Shown in pieces: positions 8,349-17,112 of a DNA stretch of 64,000 nucleotides (its first letter is position 1; each line of letters starts with the position of its first letter). A model generated the notes under the pieces. That model worked only from the letters and a program-made list of their open reading frames with translations. It was not told the origin of the DNA and made no database searches. Source of the DNA: Omphiscola glabra (Eukaryota > Mollusca > Gastropoda > Lymnaeidae); NCBI GenBank assembly GCA_964017045.1, contig OZ024802.1, forward strand, positions 7,300,413 through 7,364,412. The letters are read 5' to 3'. A program made the position numbers and the translations under genes.

Positions 8349-11300
8349 ATGGAGTTTGATATTGTTAACCCATCAGTAGAGGCATTGGACAAATGTTCGA
8401 GAAAGGAGCTATTTTCCATTGCGAAAGACTTAGGAATTAATGTAGCTCATTCGGCGCTAAAAAAGACAGTACGTGATATGATCATCGTCCACTTAGTGGA
8501 TGAAGATATTTTGTCTGAGGATGAACTAGCCTCAGTGACACAGCCGAATGATCCTAGTATGGAGCTCCAACTAAAGCTCAAACAAATGGAGCTAGGTGCT
8601 CAGAGAGAGAAAGAACTAGAGCTTAAACAAATAGAGCTAGAGCTACAGAGAGAAAAAGAACGAGAGCTTAAGCAAATAGAGCTAGAGCTAAAAAGAGAGC
8701 AAGAAGAAAAAGATAGAGAACTACAAATAAAACTAAAAGAAATGGAAATTAAGGCCAATTTAGGAGCAATGGAAAATAGACTCACGGCTCCAGCCGGTCA
8801 GGGTTGCGATGCAATTAAATTTGCAAAAGTAATACCGACATTTGCAGAAAAAGAGGTGGATCAATATTTTGCACAGTTTGAAATAACTGCCCAAAATTTT
8901 AAAATTCCTGAAAACATGTGGTCTACCTTACTGCAACCGGCTCTGACTGGCAGGGCAGCCGAAGTTTTTGTGTCCTTGAACGCAGAACAGCGTGGGGATT
9001 ATAACATTGTTAAATCTTTAATACTTAAGGCTTATGAATGTGTCCCCGAAGCATACCGTAAAAAGTTTAGGGAGCTGTGGAAACGGGATGGCCAAACTCA
9101 CGTTGAGTTCCTCCGGGAAAAGGAACGACTCCTGGATAAATGGCTGCACGCAACGAACACTGACACAGACTTCAAAAAGTTCAAGAACCTAATTCTGATG
9201 GAAGAGTTTAAGAATTGTGTTCGTGAAGAGGTACGGACACATATTGCAGACCGTGGCGAAGGTGACGCACATACGGCAGCAGTGTTAGCTGATGACTTCA
9301 CCATCACGCGTCAACTCTCAAAGAACCCATTTGACACCAGAAAATACAGGCAAAATAAGGCAAAAACATCGACTTACAGCAAACCTCCACAAAAACCATA
9401 TAAGCCCGGTACAAAAGAAATGAGTGCAAAAGAAACATGTGCCTACTGTAAAAAGGAAGGACATACGAAGGATGAGTGTTGGAAGCTCAAGAAGAAAACT
9501 GAGAAGACCACACATCCTGGTACACCACACAAAGTCTCCGCTTGTACGTCTCGTCATACATCTGGAAACACATTTTCAAAAGTCAAAAGTTTTGGCTCTC
9601 CAGATGTCCAGACAAACTTCAAAGAGGTTTGTCACGACTCATCAAAGAGTTTCAATATGAACAATAAGGCTAGTTTTACCGACTCCAGCCAAGTTCCTGC
9701 TTCGACTGCGAGTTTTATGAGCTTGTCGCCAAGATCCTTTTGCTCCAAGAAGAGGTCTACCTCCAGAGGGCGTCTTACCGAGGACTTGAGTGCAAGTTTT
9801 GACGACTCAACACAGAGTTTTACTTCCTCTACCCTAGCCGAATGTTCTCAAGACTCCAACAAGTGTTTTTCTACCAAGGTCCAAAATTCCACATCAGAAA
9901 ACACTGATGTCATACAAGACTTCATGCCCTTCATATCGGAAGGATTTGTATCACTGCCAGGTGATTTTTCAAGTCTACGACCAATCAAAATCCTAAGAGA
10001 TACAGGTGCTTCACAGTCCTTATTACTAGAGGGTATACTTCCCTTATCTGCATCAACTGCTACTGGAAGCAACATACTGTTGAAAGGCGTAGAACTAGGA
10101 TGTATCGACGTACCTCTACATCTCATCCATCTCAAATCAGACCTAGTTTCCGGACCTGTGGTTGTAGGTGTCCGACCAACATTACCCTTGGACGGCATCT
10201 CGTTGTTGCTAGGCAACGACTTAGCTGGTGGGAAGGTGATAGCCGAACCCATCGTAACTCAAGAACCCTGTCTCATTGAATCTCCAGAAGAAGATCCAGA
10301 AATATATACAGCATGCGCTGTTACCAGGGCAATGAGTTTGAAGATCTCCAAAGAAAAAGAGAGTTCATTACAAAGTAATAAAATCCAATCTGAAATTGAT
10401 CTGGGAACGACCTTTTTTGCCCAACTTAATGAAGAATCAAAGGATCACAAAACACCAACTCGAACACAGCTCATTGAAGAGCAGAAGAATGATCCAGAAA
10501 TCATTAAACTTCGAGAGAACGCTATGACCAAAGAAGAAGCTGAGCAATTCCCTGTTTGCTACTTTTTACAAGATGACATACTTATGAGGAAATGGCGACC
10601 TCCAGATGCCAAGGCTGATGAAGAATGGAGGATTGTTCACCAGATTGTAGTTCCTGCACTTTTCAGGAACGAAGTCCTCAACTTAGCCCATGATTCACCA
10701 CTTTCAGGCCATTTGGGAGTGAACAAAACATATCATAAAATCACGTCACACTTCTTTTGGCCCAAAATCAAGAAAGATGTGGTGGACTACTGTAGATCAT
10801 GCCATACTTGTCAAGTGGTAGGGAAACCAAATCAGAAGATACCAGCAGCTCCTCTTCAACCTATTCCAGCGTTTGAAGAACCTTTCAGTCGCGTCATAAT
10901 AGACCGCGTTGGGCCTCTACCAAAGACAAAATCAGGTCACAAATACTTGCTGACAATCATGTGTGCATCAACAAGGTTCCCAGAAGCTATTCCTCTTCGC
11001 AATATCAAGACTCCGAACATCGTCAAAGCCCTGGCGAAGTTTTTTACATTGTTTGGTCTTCCGAAGTCTGTACAGTCTGACCAAGGAACCAACTTCAAGG
11101 CTGGACTATTCAAACAAGTGATGAACCAATTGGGTATAGAACACTGCTTGTCGAGTGCGTATCATCCTGAGTCGCAGGGAGCACTTGAGCGATTCCATCA
11201 GACATTAAAGAACATGACGAGAACGTACTGCCTAGAACAAGAGAAAGACTGGGATGAAGGGATCAACATGCTACTGTTCGCTGCAAGAGAAGCAGTTCAA

Positions 11301-11966
11301 GAATCACTTGGATTCAGCCCTTTCGAACTGGTGTTTGTCCATACGGTTCGAGGCCCCCTTAAACTTTTAAAAGACACGTGGATGTCATCGACACCCACTG
11401 AAGGACTTTTGGACTATGTCCTAAAGTTTAGAACTAAACTTTTTAATGCCGTTAATTTGTCTAAATCACATTTAAAGGATTCTCAATCCAAAATGAAAAT
11501 TTGGCATGACAAAAAGTCAAAATTCAGACAGTTTGCTTCAGGGGACAAAGTGCTTGTACTTTTGCCAATACCAGGACAGGCATTACAAGCTAGATATTTT
11601 GGTCATTGTGTAGTTGAGTCCAAACTTAATGACTTAAATTACATTGTGTTAACACCAGATCGTAAAAGAAAGAAACAGTTATGTCACATTAATATGTTAA
11701 AAGAATATGTAGAAAGAAAATGTGATGATAATTGTCCATCCTCAGACATTAATGTTAACACAATCTCAACTGTAACTTCAGTACCTAAAGAAAATGTTAC
11801 TGAAATATTTGACAGTGTCCCAGAAAAAGTTGGTCATTACAAACTTAAAAATTCAGAAATTCTGGCCAATATAGATCAGAAACTTGGACATTTGTCATTG
11901 TCGGAAAAAGATGTTGTTAAGTCTGTTATTGCAGATTTTGTTTCACTTTTTTCCTTATGTCCCTAA
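8349..11966 (+). CDS. gag-protease-integrase polyprotein of the Gmr1-like element (1205 aa)
   Basis: Order of parts: an N-terminal SAP-like helix pair (about residues 12-45); a charged coiled coil rich in E, K, L and Q (about 71-139); a capsid-like region (about 155-330) whose second half (FRELWKRDGQTHVEFLREKE to VLADDF) resembles the SCAN domain; one CCHC zinc knuckle (C364, CAYCKKEGHTKDEC); an aspartic protease with DTGAS at 551-555 and LLGNDLAG later; and an integrase with an HHCC zinc domain (first His about 781) and catalytic D852, D911 and E947, giving the canonical D-x35-E spacing. The tail after the integrase ends in linker sequence that normally continues into reverse transcriptase. 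The start is the first ATG after the 5' LTR in this frame, preceded by a leader of about 325 bp. Gag packages RNA, protease processes the polyprotein, and integrase inserts the cDNA. Confidence 0.92.
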   Translation: MEFDIVNPSVEALDKCSRKELFSIAKDLGINVAHSALKKTVRDMIIVHLVDEDILSEDELASVTQPNDPSMELQLKLKQMELGAQREKELELKQIELELQREKERELKQIELELKREQEEKDRELQIKLKEMEIKANLGAMENRLTAPAGQGCDAIKFAKVIPTFAEKEVDQYFAQFEITAQNFKIPENMWSTLLQPALTGRAAEVFVSLNAEQRGDYNIVKSLILKAYECVPEAYRKKFRELWKRDGQTHVEFLREKERLLDKWLHATNTDTDFKKFKNLILMEEFKNCVREEVRTHIADRGEGDAHTAAVLADDFTITRQLSKNPFDTRKYRQNKAKTSTYSKPPQKPYKPGTKEMSAKETCAYCKKEGHTKDECWKLKKKTEKTTHPGTPHKVSACTSRHTSGNTFSKVKSFGSPDVQTNFKEVCHDSSKSFNMNNKASFTDSSQVPASTASFMSLSPRSFCSKKRSTSRGRLTEDLSASFDDSTQSFTSSTLAECSQDSNKCFSTKVQNSTSENTDVIQDFMPFISEGFVSLPGDFSSLRPIKILRDTGASQSLLLEGILPLSASTATGSNILLKGVELGCIDVPLHLIHLKSDLVSGPVVVGVRPTLPLDGISLLLGNDLAGGKVIAEPIVTQEPCLIESPEEDPEIYTACAVTRAMSLKISKEKESSLQSNKIQSEIDLGTTFFAQLNEESKDHKTPTRTQLIEEQKNDPEIIKLRENAMTKEEAEQFPVCYFLQDDILMRKWRPPDAKADEEWRIVHQIVVPALFRNEVLNLAHDSPLSGHLGVNKTYHKITSHFFWPKIKKDVVDYCRSCHTCQVVGKPNQKIPAAPLQPIPAFEEPFSRVIIDRVGPLPKTKSGHKYLLTIMCASTRFPEAIPLRNIKTPNIVKALAKFFTLFGLPKSVQSDQGTNFKAGLFKQVMNQLGIEHCLSSAYHPESQGALERFHQTLKNMTRTYCLEQEKDWDEGINMLLFAAREAVQESLGFSPFELVFVHTVRGPLKLLKDTWMSSTPTEGLLDYVLKFRTKLFNAVNLSKSHLKDSQSKMKIWHDKKSKFRQFASGDKVLVLLPIPGQALQARYFGHCVVESKLNDLNYIVLTPDRKRKKQLCHINMLKEYVERKCDDNCPSSDINVNTISTVTSVPKENVTEIFDSVPEKVGHYKLKNSEILANIDQKLGHLSLSEKDVVKSVIADFVSLFSLCP

Positions 11967-13266
11967 TAAAACCAACATTGCTGTGCATGATGTTGACGTT
12001 GGCAATGCAGTTCCGGTCAAGCAACACCCCTATAGGGTCAATCCGGAAAAACGTGAAGTAATCCGGTCTGAAATAAAATACATGCTTGAAAATCATATAA
12101 TTGAACCAAGCTCTAGTAACTGGAGTTCTCCATGTATTTTAGTCCCAAAACCTGACAAAAGTTACAGGTTTTGCACTGATTTCAGGAAAGTGAATTCAGT
12201 TACAAAGTCTGATTCCTTTCCGATTCCAAGGATAGACGATCTTATAGATCGAATAGGCGATGCCAAATATGTAACCAAGATAGACCTACTATCAGGTTAT
12301 TGGCAGGTTCCTCTATCTGACAGAGCAAAAGAAGTCTCTGCTTTTTGTACTCCAGATGGTTTATACCAATATAAAGTAATGCCGTTTGGAATGAAAAATG
12401 CCCCAGCTACATTCCAACGTCTAGTTAACAACATTATTGCTGACCAGGAAAATTGCAGCGCCTATATTGATGATGTAATTATTTACAGTCAAGATTTTTC
12501 CAAACATGTAAATCAATTAAGATCTCTATTTACAAAATTCTTGCAGGCAAATGTAACTGTAAATTTAAATAAGTGTGAATTTTGTCATGCAACTGTGGAA
12601 TATTTAGGTCACATAGTGGGTCAAGGTCATGTAAAACCTGTTCACGCTAAGATAAATGCTATTGCAGCACTTCCACCACCCACTACTAGAAAACAGTTAA
12701 TGAGATTTTTGGGAATGGCAGGTTACTATAGAAAATTTTGCAAAAATTTCTCAGTTATTGCTTCTCCCCTAAGTATTATGCTAAAGAAAAATGCAAAATT
12801 TCATTGGTCAGATGCCTGTCAGGAAGCATTCGAAAACATTAAAAGAATACTAGCTAATGCTCCTGTTCTCATTGCACCAGACTTTAACAAACAGTTTAAA
12901 TTAGCTGTAGATGCCAGTGATGTTGGCATTGGTGCAGTTCTTTTTCAAGAAGATGACCACATTGTAGATCATCCTGTTTGTTATTTCTCAATGAAATTTA
13001 ACGCACATCAGAAAAATTATTCCACTGTAGAAAAATAATGTTTAGGATTAATTCTTGCTCTACAACAATTTGATTTTTATGTCCGTTGTTCCTTACATTC
13101 AGTACTTGTTTTTACTGATCACAATCCTTTAACATTTTTGAATAAGATGGTCTCCAAAAATCAAAGATTGTTAAGATGGAGTCTATTCTTACAAGAATAT
13201 AATTTGGACATAAAACATATCAAAGGCAAAGATAATGTGATTGCTGATACTTTGTCCAGAAATTAA
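11884..13266 (+). pseudogene. reverse transcriptase-RNase H of the Gmr1-like element, interrupted by a stop
   Basis: Overlaps the upstream frame by 83 bp in the +1 phase. Meaningful similarity begins at about 11962 (VPNKTNIAVHDVDVG), so the real coding is probably reached by frameshifting near 11955 rather than from the ATG at 11884. Reverse transcriptase motifs are a first catalytic Asp in TKIDLLSGYWQ (D134), MPFGMKNAPATFQ and YIDD at 194-197. RNase H starts at LAVDASDVGIGAVLFQ and continues through TDHNPLTFL to NVIADTLSRN and the terminal TAA at 13264. A TAA at 13036-13038 falls in the usually conserved EK-x-CLGLILAL stretch and truncates RNase H, so this copy is probably inactive. Reverse transcriptase copies the element RNA and RNase H removes the RNA strand. 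Confidence 0.9.
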
Positions 13267-13407
13267 TTTTCTCTGCATAAAAATTATGTAGTTGATTATA
13301 AGCTATTAAGAAGCTTGTTTAATATTTTTGAAAGGAAGAAATGTATTTTCTTGTATTTGTTTAATGGAAAAGAATTCCATTTTTTGAAAAATGAAATTTT
13401 TTCTTTA

Positions 13408-13418
13408 AAGAGGTGAGG
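13408..13418 (+). promoter_or_regulatory. polypurine tract of the LTR element
   Basis: AAAGAGGTGAGG lies directly before the TGTTATAAGG start of the 3' LTR, mostly purine, at the position where plus-strand DNA synthesis is primed in LTR retrotransposons. Confidence 0.55.
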
Positions 13419-14019
13419 TGTTATAAGGGATGACGTATTTTGAGACGCTTTGCCCGCCTTCCACGTGCATGACCTCTTTCAAGTCGGTCCTGTGTTGGGG
13501 CGGCTAGAAAAAAATATCCCTTTGTTGATACTTTTGTTTACTATCGTCTGTTTCTGTGGAACAGGATCGAACGATCTAGAGAATGCGAGAAGCAGTAAGA
13601 CTGCGTATTCCTTTTTCCAGAATTATCATCTGAAACTGAGTATAAAAGGGATAAGAATAAATGACGGGAGAGATTTTCCTTTCCTTGATTACGAGGCATG
13701 CTATGGGTCATTATACTTTGTTGTGTGTAGAGATTTTTATTTCCTCGTACAATTTTGTGCTCATAGTATTTTTATATACAGTACCGGTACCAGCAAATCT
13801 GTAAGATTATAATTTTAATTATATTTCTCTTGCTGTTATTATTTAATTGAAGTTCACAAATTAAAAAGTTATTAATTGTAATTAGCTCTGGCCTTAATTG
13901 TCGTTTTATTTGTTATTATTTTTAACCTTTGGTATCGTCCTTTATTATGGACTGTTTTTAGAATGAGCCCTAGACAAAACAACAGAGATTAAATTCTCCA
14001 TCTATAACGGTCCGTAATA
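13419..14019 (+). repeat. 3' LTR
   Basis: Same start and end words as the 5' LTR and the same TATAAAA box (13641-13647). It carries an extra stretch (CAATTTTGTGCTCATAG) near 13749-13767 and several substitutions in its last 120 bp. The differences show the insertion is not very recent. Confidence 0.9.
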
Positions 14020-14092
14020 AGGCTGTGGTCCCTCGTGCAATGTCGAAACTTGTCTACCAGGTCCGCCAAACTTAAAAGTTTGGGAAACGCTG

Positions 14093-14100
14093 CTCTAAAG
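14093..14100. repeat. 8-bp target site between the two hAT-like elements
   Basis: CTCTAAAG sits exactly between the right end of element 1 and the left end of element 2. TTCTAAAG at 16077-16084 is its 7-of-8 match on the other side of element 2. Confidence 0.65.
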
Positions 14101-14164
14101 CAGCGACCACCAACCTTTTGGACTTCACGGACCACTAAATTAATACGTTTAAATCGGGCTAATT

Positions 14165-14950
14165 CCATCTATCCATCCATCCCTGTGGCGCTACAGCCCG
14201 TGTAGGGCTTTGGCCTGCCTCACCACTTCCTTCCACTCAGACCTAACTAATGCTTTTCTTTTCCATGCTTGGATTCCCAGATGTTGTAGAACTTTTGCCA
14301 CATCATCCATCGATATAAGTCTAGTTCTGACTTTTAGCCGTTTTCCCCTGGGGTTTTGGTGATGCACCTTCTTCACTCCTCTGTCATTTGGCATTCTCTA
14401 ATAAGTGTCCTGCCCAGCGTAGCCTGCCCTTTTTTTATTTCTGCTATTATCGTGGGATCCTGATATGGACAGTACAATTCATGGTTGCTTCGTATTCTCC
14501 ATCCATATCCATCCTTTGTTGGTCCATTATTTTCCTGAGAACTTTCCTCTCCCGTGTGTTTAATAGTTTTTCTGCCGTCTAATCTGAAATTCCCATTGAA
14601 TATTCTCATTGAACCTTGATTTTGCTTTTTGATTTGTTCAATGCTACATGTATCAGTCTTGTCAGTTTGTTGGGTATGCAAAACTCCTGCAGAGTCTCAT
14701 ATAGATATTTTCTTTTGATGCTGTCATAGGCCATTTTATAGTACACATAGAGTTGATGTACTGGGATATTATATTCATAACATTTCTCTAATAGTCATCT
14801 GATGGTGAAAATCTGATCAGTCGTTGGTCTGTTTTGTCTGAATCCACATTGGTATTTACCTAGTAGTTCTTTCGTGTACGGTTGTAGTCTTTTGGCAATT
14901 AGCTTCGTAAGTATTTTGTAAGAAACATTTAATAGAGAGATTCGCACTGA
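14165..14950 (-). pseudogene. non-LTR retrotransposon (LINE) reverse transcriptase fragment, decayed
   Basis: Read on the minus strand from 14945 down, the frame gives [36 protein letters not shown], then YKMAYDSIKRKYLYETLQEF, which are conserved reverse transcriptase blocks of non-LTR elements. In-frame stops occur (for example after TIR). The catalytic FADD block is missing because sequence jumps from about 14640 to the C-terminal region (GWRIRSNHELYCPYQDP; then KALVRSEWKEVVRQAKALHG, L and stop at 14191-14193). The metal-binding Asp of motif A appears changed to Tyr. It is a dead, internally deleted copy. I cannot fix its clade. Confidence 0.75.
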
Positions 14951-15146
14951 TTTCTAATATGAATTTTTAAAAAAGATTAATCCAATAATGATCAGAGAAC
15001 TTTCATTGTATTAATATATAATGCACCTATTTAACAACAATGCTTATTTAATCATTAAAAAATTATACTTGTTAGTAATTATTACAAGCACTACATATTT
15101 TTAGTTTGATATTTGTTCCTGCTTCTTTGATATATTTTTGGTTCCA

Positions 15147-15352
15147 TTGACGTTACTATAAGACAGACGACCGTATGACGCCACTAGAAGACAGAGAGCC
15201 ATATGACGCCACTTCAAGACAGAGCCATATGACGCTACTACAAGGCAGAGAGCCGTATGATGTCATTACAAGACAGAGACCCGCATGACGTCACTACAAG
15301 ACAGAGAGCCTATGACGTCATGACGTCACTGTACGAGACAGAGAGTCGTATT
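15147..15352. repeat. 28-bp minisatellite carrying CRE-like motifs, about 7 copies
   Basis: The unit is approximately TGACGTCACTACAAGACAGA followed by GAGCCGTA. Several copies contain the palindromic cAMP-response element TGACGTCA (for example around 15286-15294 and 15314-15330), others TGACGCCA. It lies inside hAT-like element 2. Confidence 0.8.
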
Positions 15353-16076
15353 TATTTCAAGCAGAGACCCGTAACGAGCTTTAATTACTGGAGTACTGTA
15401 TTAGATGAAAATGTGTTTTTAAAACAAATTACATGTTGTGGAAAATTGAATAAAAATTGTCATTGCCTTTACGTTCAGCAATTCACTTTGTATGATGAGC
15501 CAAAGATGAGGACCTGATAAGGATGATTGGAATTTAGCTCTGAGACTGTCGTCAAATGATAGATCGATGTCTTTCTTTTTCATTCATGCTTGAATTGCTA
15601 TCTTCAATGTTTGCTGCAAATGGATATATTATTCACATATTACCATTTCTTGGAGCTTCTTTCTTTGGGGTAATATTGGGCAAAAGATTATGTGAGTGAT
15701 TATAAGTGCTGTTGAGCAATCGTTACCACCTGCTTGTTGACACCCTCTCTCATATATTCTTCAAAATTTGAAAACATTTTCAAATCAGCTTCATGCAACC
15801 GCTTTTGGAACAGTAACATTTCTTAAGATGAGCATCCATTTTACCTTTTTATATAAAATGCAATGTAAAAAAAAAATACGCTGATTATTTTTAAACGGTT
15901 AACAATGAAACAATAAAAATAAACGACTTTTCTATTTGAATTGAACTGACTGAGATCATCTGAAAATAAACTGACATAAATTCCCATGTAGAATATGTGA
16001 ATATATTTATTCTGCTTACCACCTAAATTTTCTCGTTGACCACCAGTGGTCCGCAACCATCGGCTGGCGACCGCTG

Positions 16077-16084
16077 TTCTAAAG
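16077..16084. repeat. right 8-bp target site of hAT-like element 2
   Basis: TTCTAAAG, matching CTCTAAAG at 14093-14100 in 7 of 8 positions. Confidence 0.65.
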
Positions 16085-16244
16085 CTTACTTCTTTTGTTG
16101 TTTTAGTGAAACCCTATATTTTTCGACTGTCACATGGTCATAGTACTGCATATAGCTTTTTATTTAAGACATCCCACGTCATCAAAAGAAAATATTTCAC
16201 AACTTTCATCATTAAATGGCTATCCGATGTTGACGTCTTTTTTG

Positions 16245-16455
16245 GGTTCTACTTTGCTCATTTTTTCTACTTTGCTCCCTTTTTTTCTACTTTGCTATTT
16301 TTTTCTACTTTGCTCCTTTTTTCTACTTTGCTCCTTTTTTCTACTTTGATCCCTTTTTTCTACTTGGCTATTTTTTTCTACTTTGCTCCTTTTTTCTACT
16401 TTGCGTTTTTTTCTACTTTGCTCCCTTTTTTCTCTTTTTCTATTCTTTTCTACTT
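16245..16455. repeat. about 18-20-bp pyrimidine minisatellite, about 10 copies
   Basis: Repeats of TTCTACTTTGCTCCTTTTTT with length variation in the T run. Nearly pure pyrimidine on the + strand except for the ACTTTG core. Open frames on both strands here are repeat artefacts. Confidence 0.85.
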
Positions 16456-17000
16456 TTCTCATATGGGGAACTTGAAGTGTGTGACCTCCTAGAAAGGTGA
16501 TGTCCAGGGAAAACTGCCCAATTGCCCATCTTCTAAGACGGCAATGGTACCAATTACACTGTCGGTACTTTGAATATTGAGTTAGATATAATGTAAGGAC
16601 AACCAAATCGTTTAAGTACTTATAGCATCTCAAGGCTTTAATCCGGCCCTGGATGGAGACATCTGATTTATTTTTTAAAAAGCCCTTTTACTAATTGGGG
16701 GGGGGGGGGGGGGCATTGAACCGTTTTAGGTGCTCAGGTGGGCGATAAAGTTTAAGAAACACTCCCATATTTGCAATAATTTAATAAAGTATTCTTTATA
16801 CTTTTATTTTTTAAGAATAGAATACATTTAGTCATTGAGAAAACAACAAAACAGTCACGCAAAGTTTTGACCTTTATACGCAGATGCAATGTAGAATATT
16901 TTAAATCACCATTACAAAGTCTTAGAGAACGACTGAGGTCATGAATAATAATTATAGGTGCTGTATCCAGGATTAAAAATAAATAACTCTTTATCTTTAG
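16456..17000. other. intergenic DNA with a decayed transposon end and a poly-G run
   Basis: GGCTTTAATCCGGCCCTG (16634-16652) resembles the right end of CAGGGCCGGATTAA-type elements, but no left partner is visible. An uninterrupted G run of about 18 lies at 16697-16714. No gene seen. Confidence 0.4.
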
Positions 17001-17021
17001 CAATCAGGCCATCTCTTGCAG

Positions 17022-17112
17022 CACGTGAGTGACCCCGCCAATAATCTAAAAATATTACGGTTTTTCATTGGCTGGCCCCATTTTCGTCGAGCGCAAAGCA
17101 GAAGTGACGTCA
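17022..17112 (+). promoter_or_regulatory. candidate promoter of the HIPK gene (E-box, CCAAT box, CRE)
   Basis: Within 90 bp lie CACGTG (17022-17027), an inverted CCAAT box in CATTGGCTGG (ATTGG at 17067-17071), and a perfect CRE TGACGTCA (17105-17112), in a patch with more CpG than its surroundings. The first coding exon of the kinase at 20673 has a splice acceptor just ahead of it, so a non-coding first exon should exist upstream. This cluster is the best promoter-like sequence I see, but the start site and first exon are not resolved. Confidence 0.35.

Larger units (their letters stand above)
7442..14019 (+). mobile_element. LTR retrotransposon, Ty3/gypsy-class, Gmr1-like gene order
   Basis: A nearly complete element: LTR (7442-8023), gag-protease-integrase frame (8349-11966), reverse transcriptase-RNase H frame (from 11884), a polypurine stretch AAAGAGGTGAGG just before the second LTR, and the 3' LTR (13419-14019). 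AGGC flanks both sides (7438-7441 and 14020-14023), a 4-bp target duplication. Integrase precedes reverse transcriptase, opposite to ordinary gypsy elements; this order with gypsy-type enzymes is the hallmark of the Gmr1-like lineage. No envelope gene is seen. The element is not intact: there is a frame change near 11955, an in-frame stop at 13036, and the LTRs have diverged. Confidence 0.9.
7322..14092. mobile_element. hAT-like non-autonomous element 1, split by the LTR retrotransposon
   Basis: The left end is CAGCGTTCCCCAGATGG. The right end TTTGGGAAACGCTG reverse-complements to CAGCGTTTCCCAAA, so the terminal repeats match. Removing the LTR element and one AGGC leaves about 189 bp. A full-length relative without the insertion lies at 39209-39392 and aligns across the break (left part TTAGGGTCAAAT and ATATAATGAAT; right part TGTCCCTGGTGCGA against TGGTCCCTCGTGCAA). 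That relative acts as a paralogous empty site and confirms the nesting. Confidence 0.75.
14101..16076. mobile_element. hAT-like non-autonomous element 2 (1976 bp)
   Basis: The left end CAGCGACCACCAACC matches the reverse complement of the right end GGCTGGCGACCGCTG in 11 of 15 positions. The flanking 8-bp sites CTCTAAAG and TTCTAAAG agree with hAT target duplication. No transposase frame is visible. Its interior is composite: a LINE fragment (14191-14950), a CRE-containing minisatellite (15147-15352), and AT-rich filler. Confidence 0.65.

Noticed and set aside
9848..10252. 134-codon antisense frame inside the gag-protease region
   Set aside because: Shadow of the sense frame, whose protease and integrase motifs are unambiguous.
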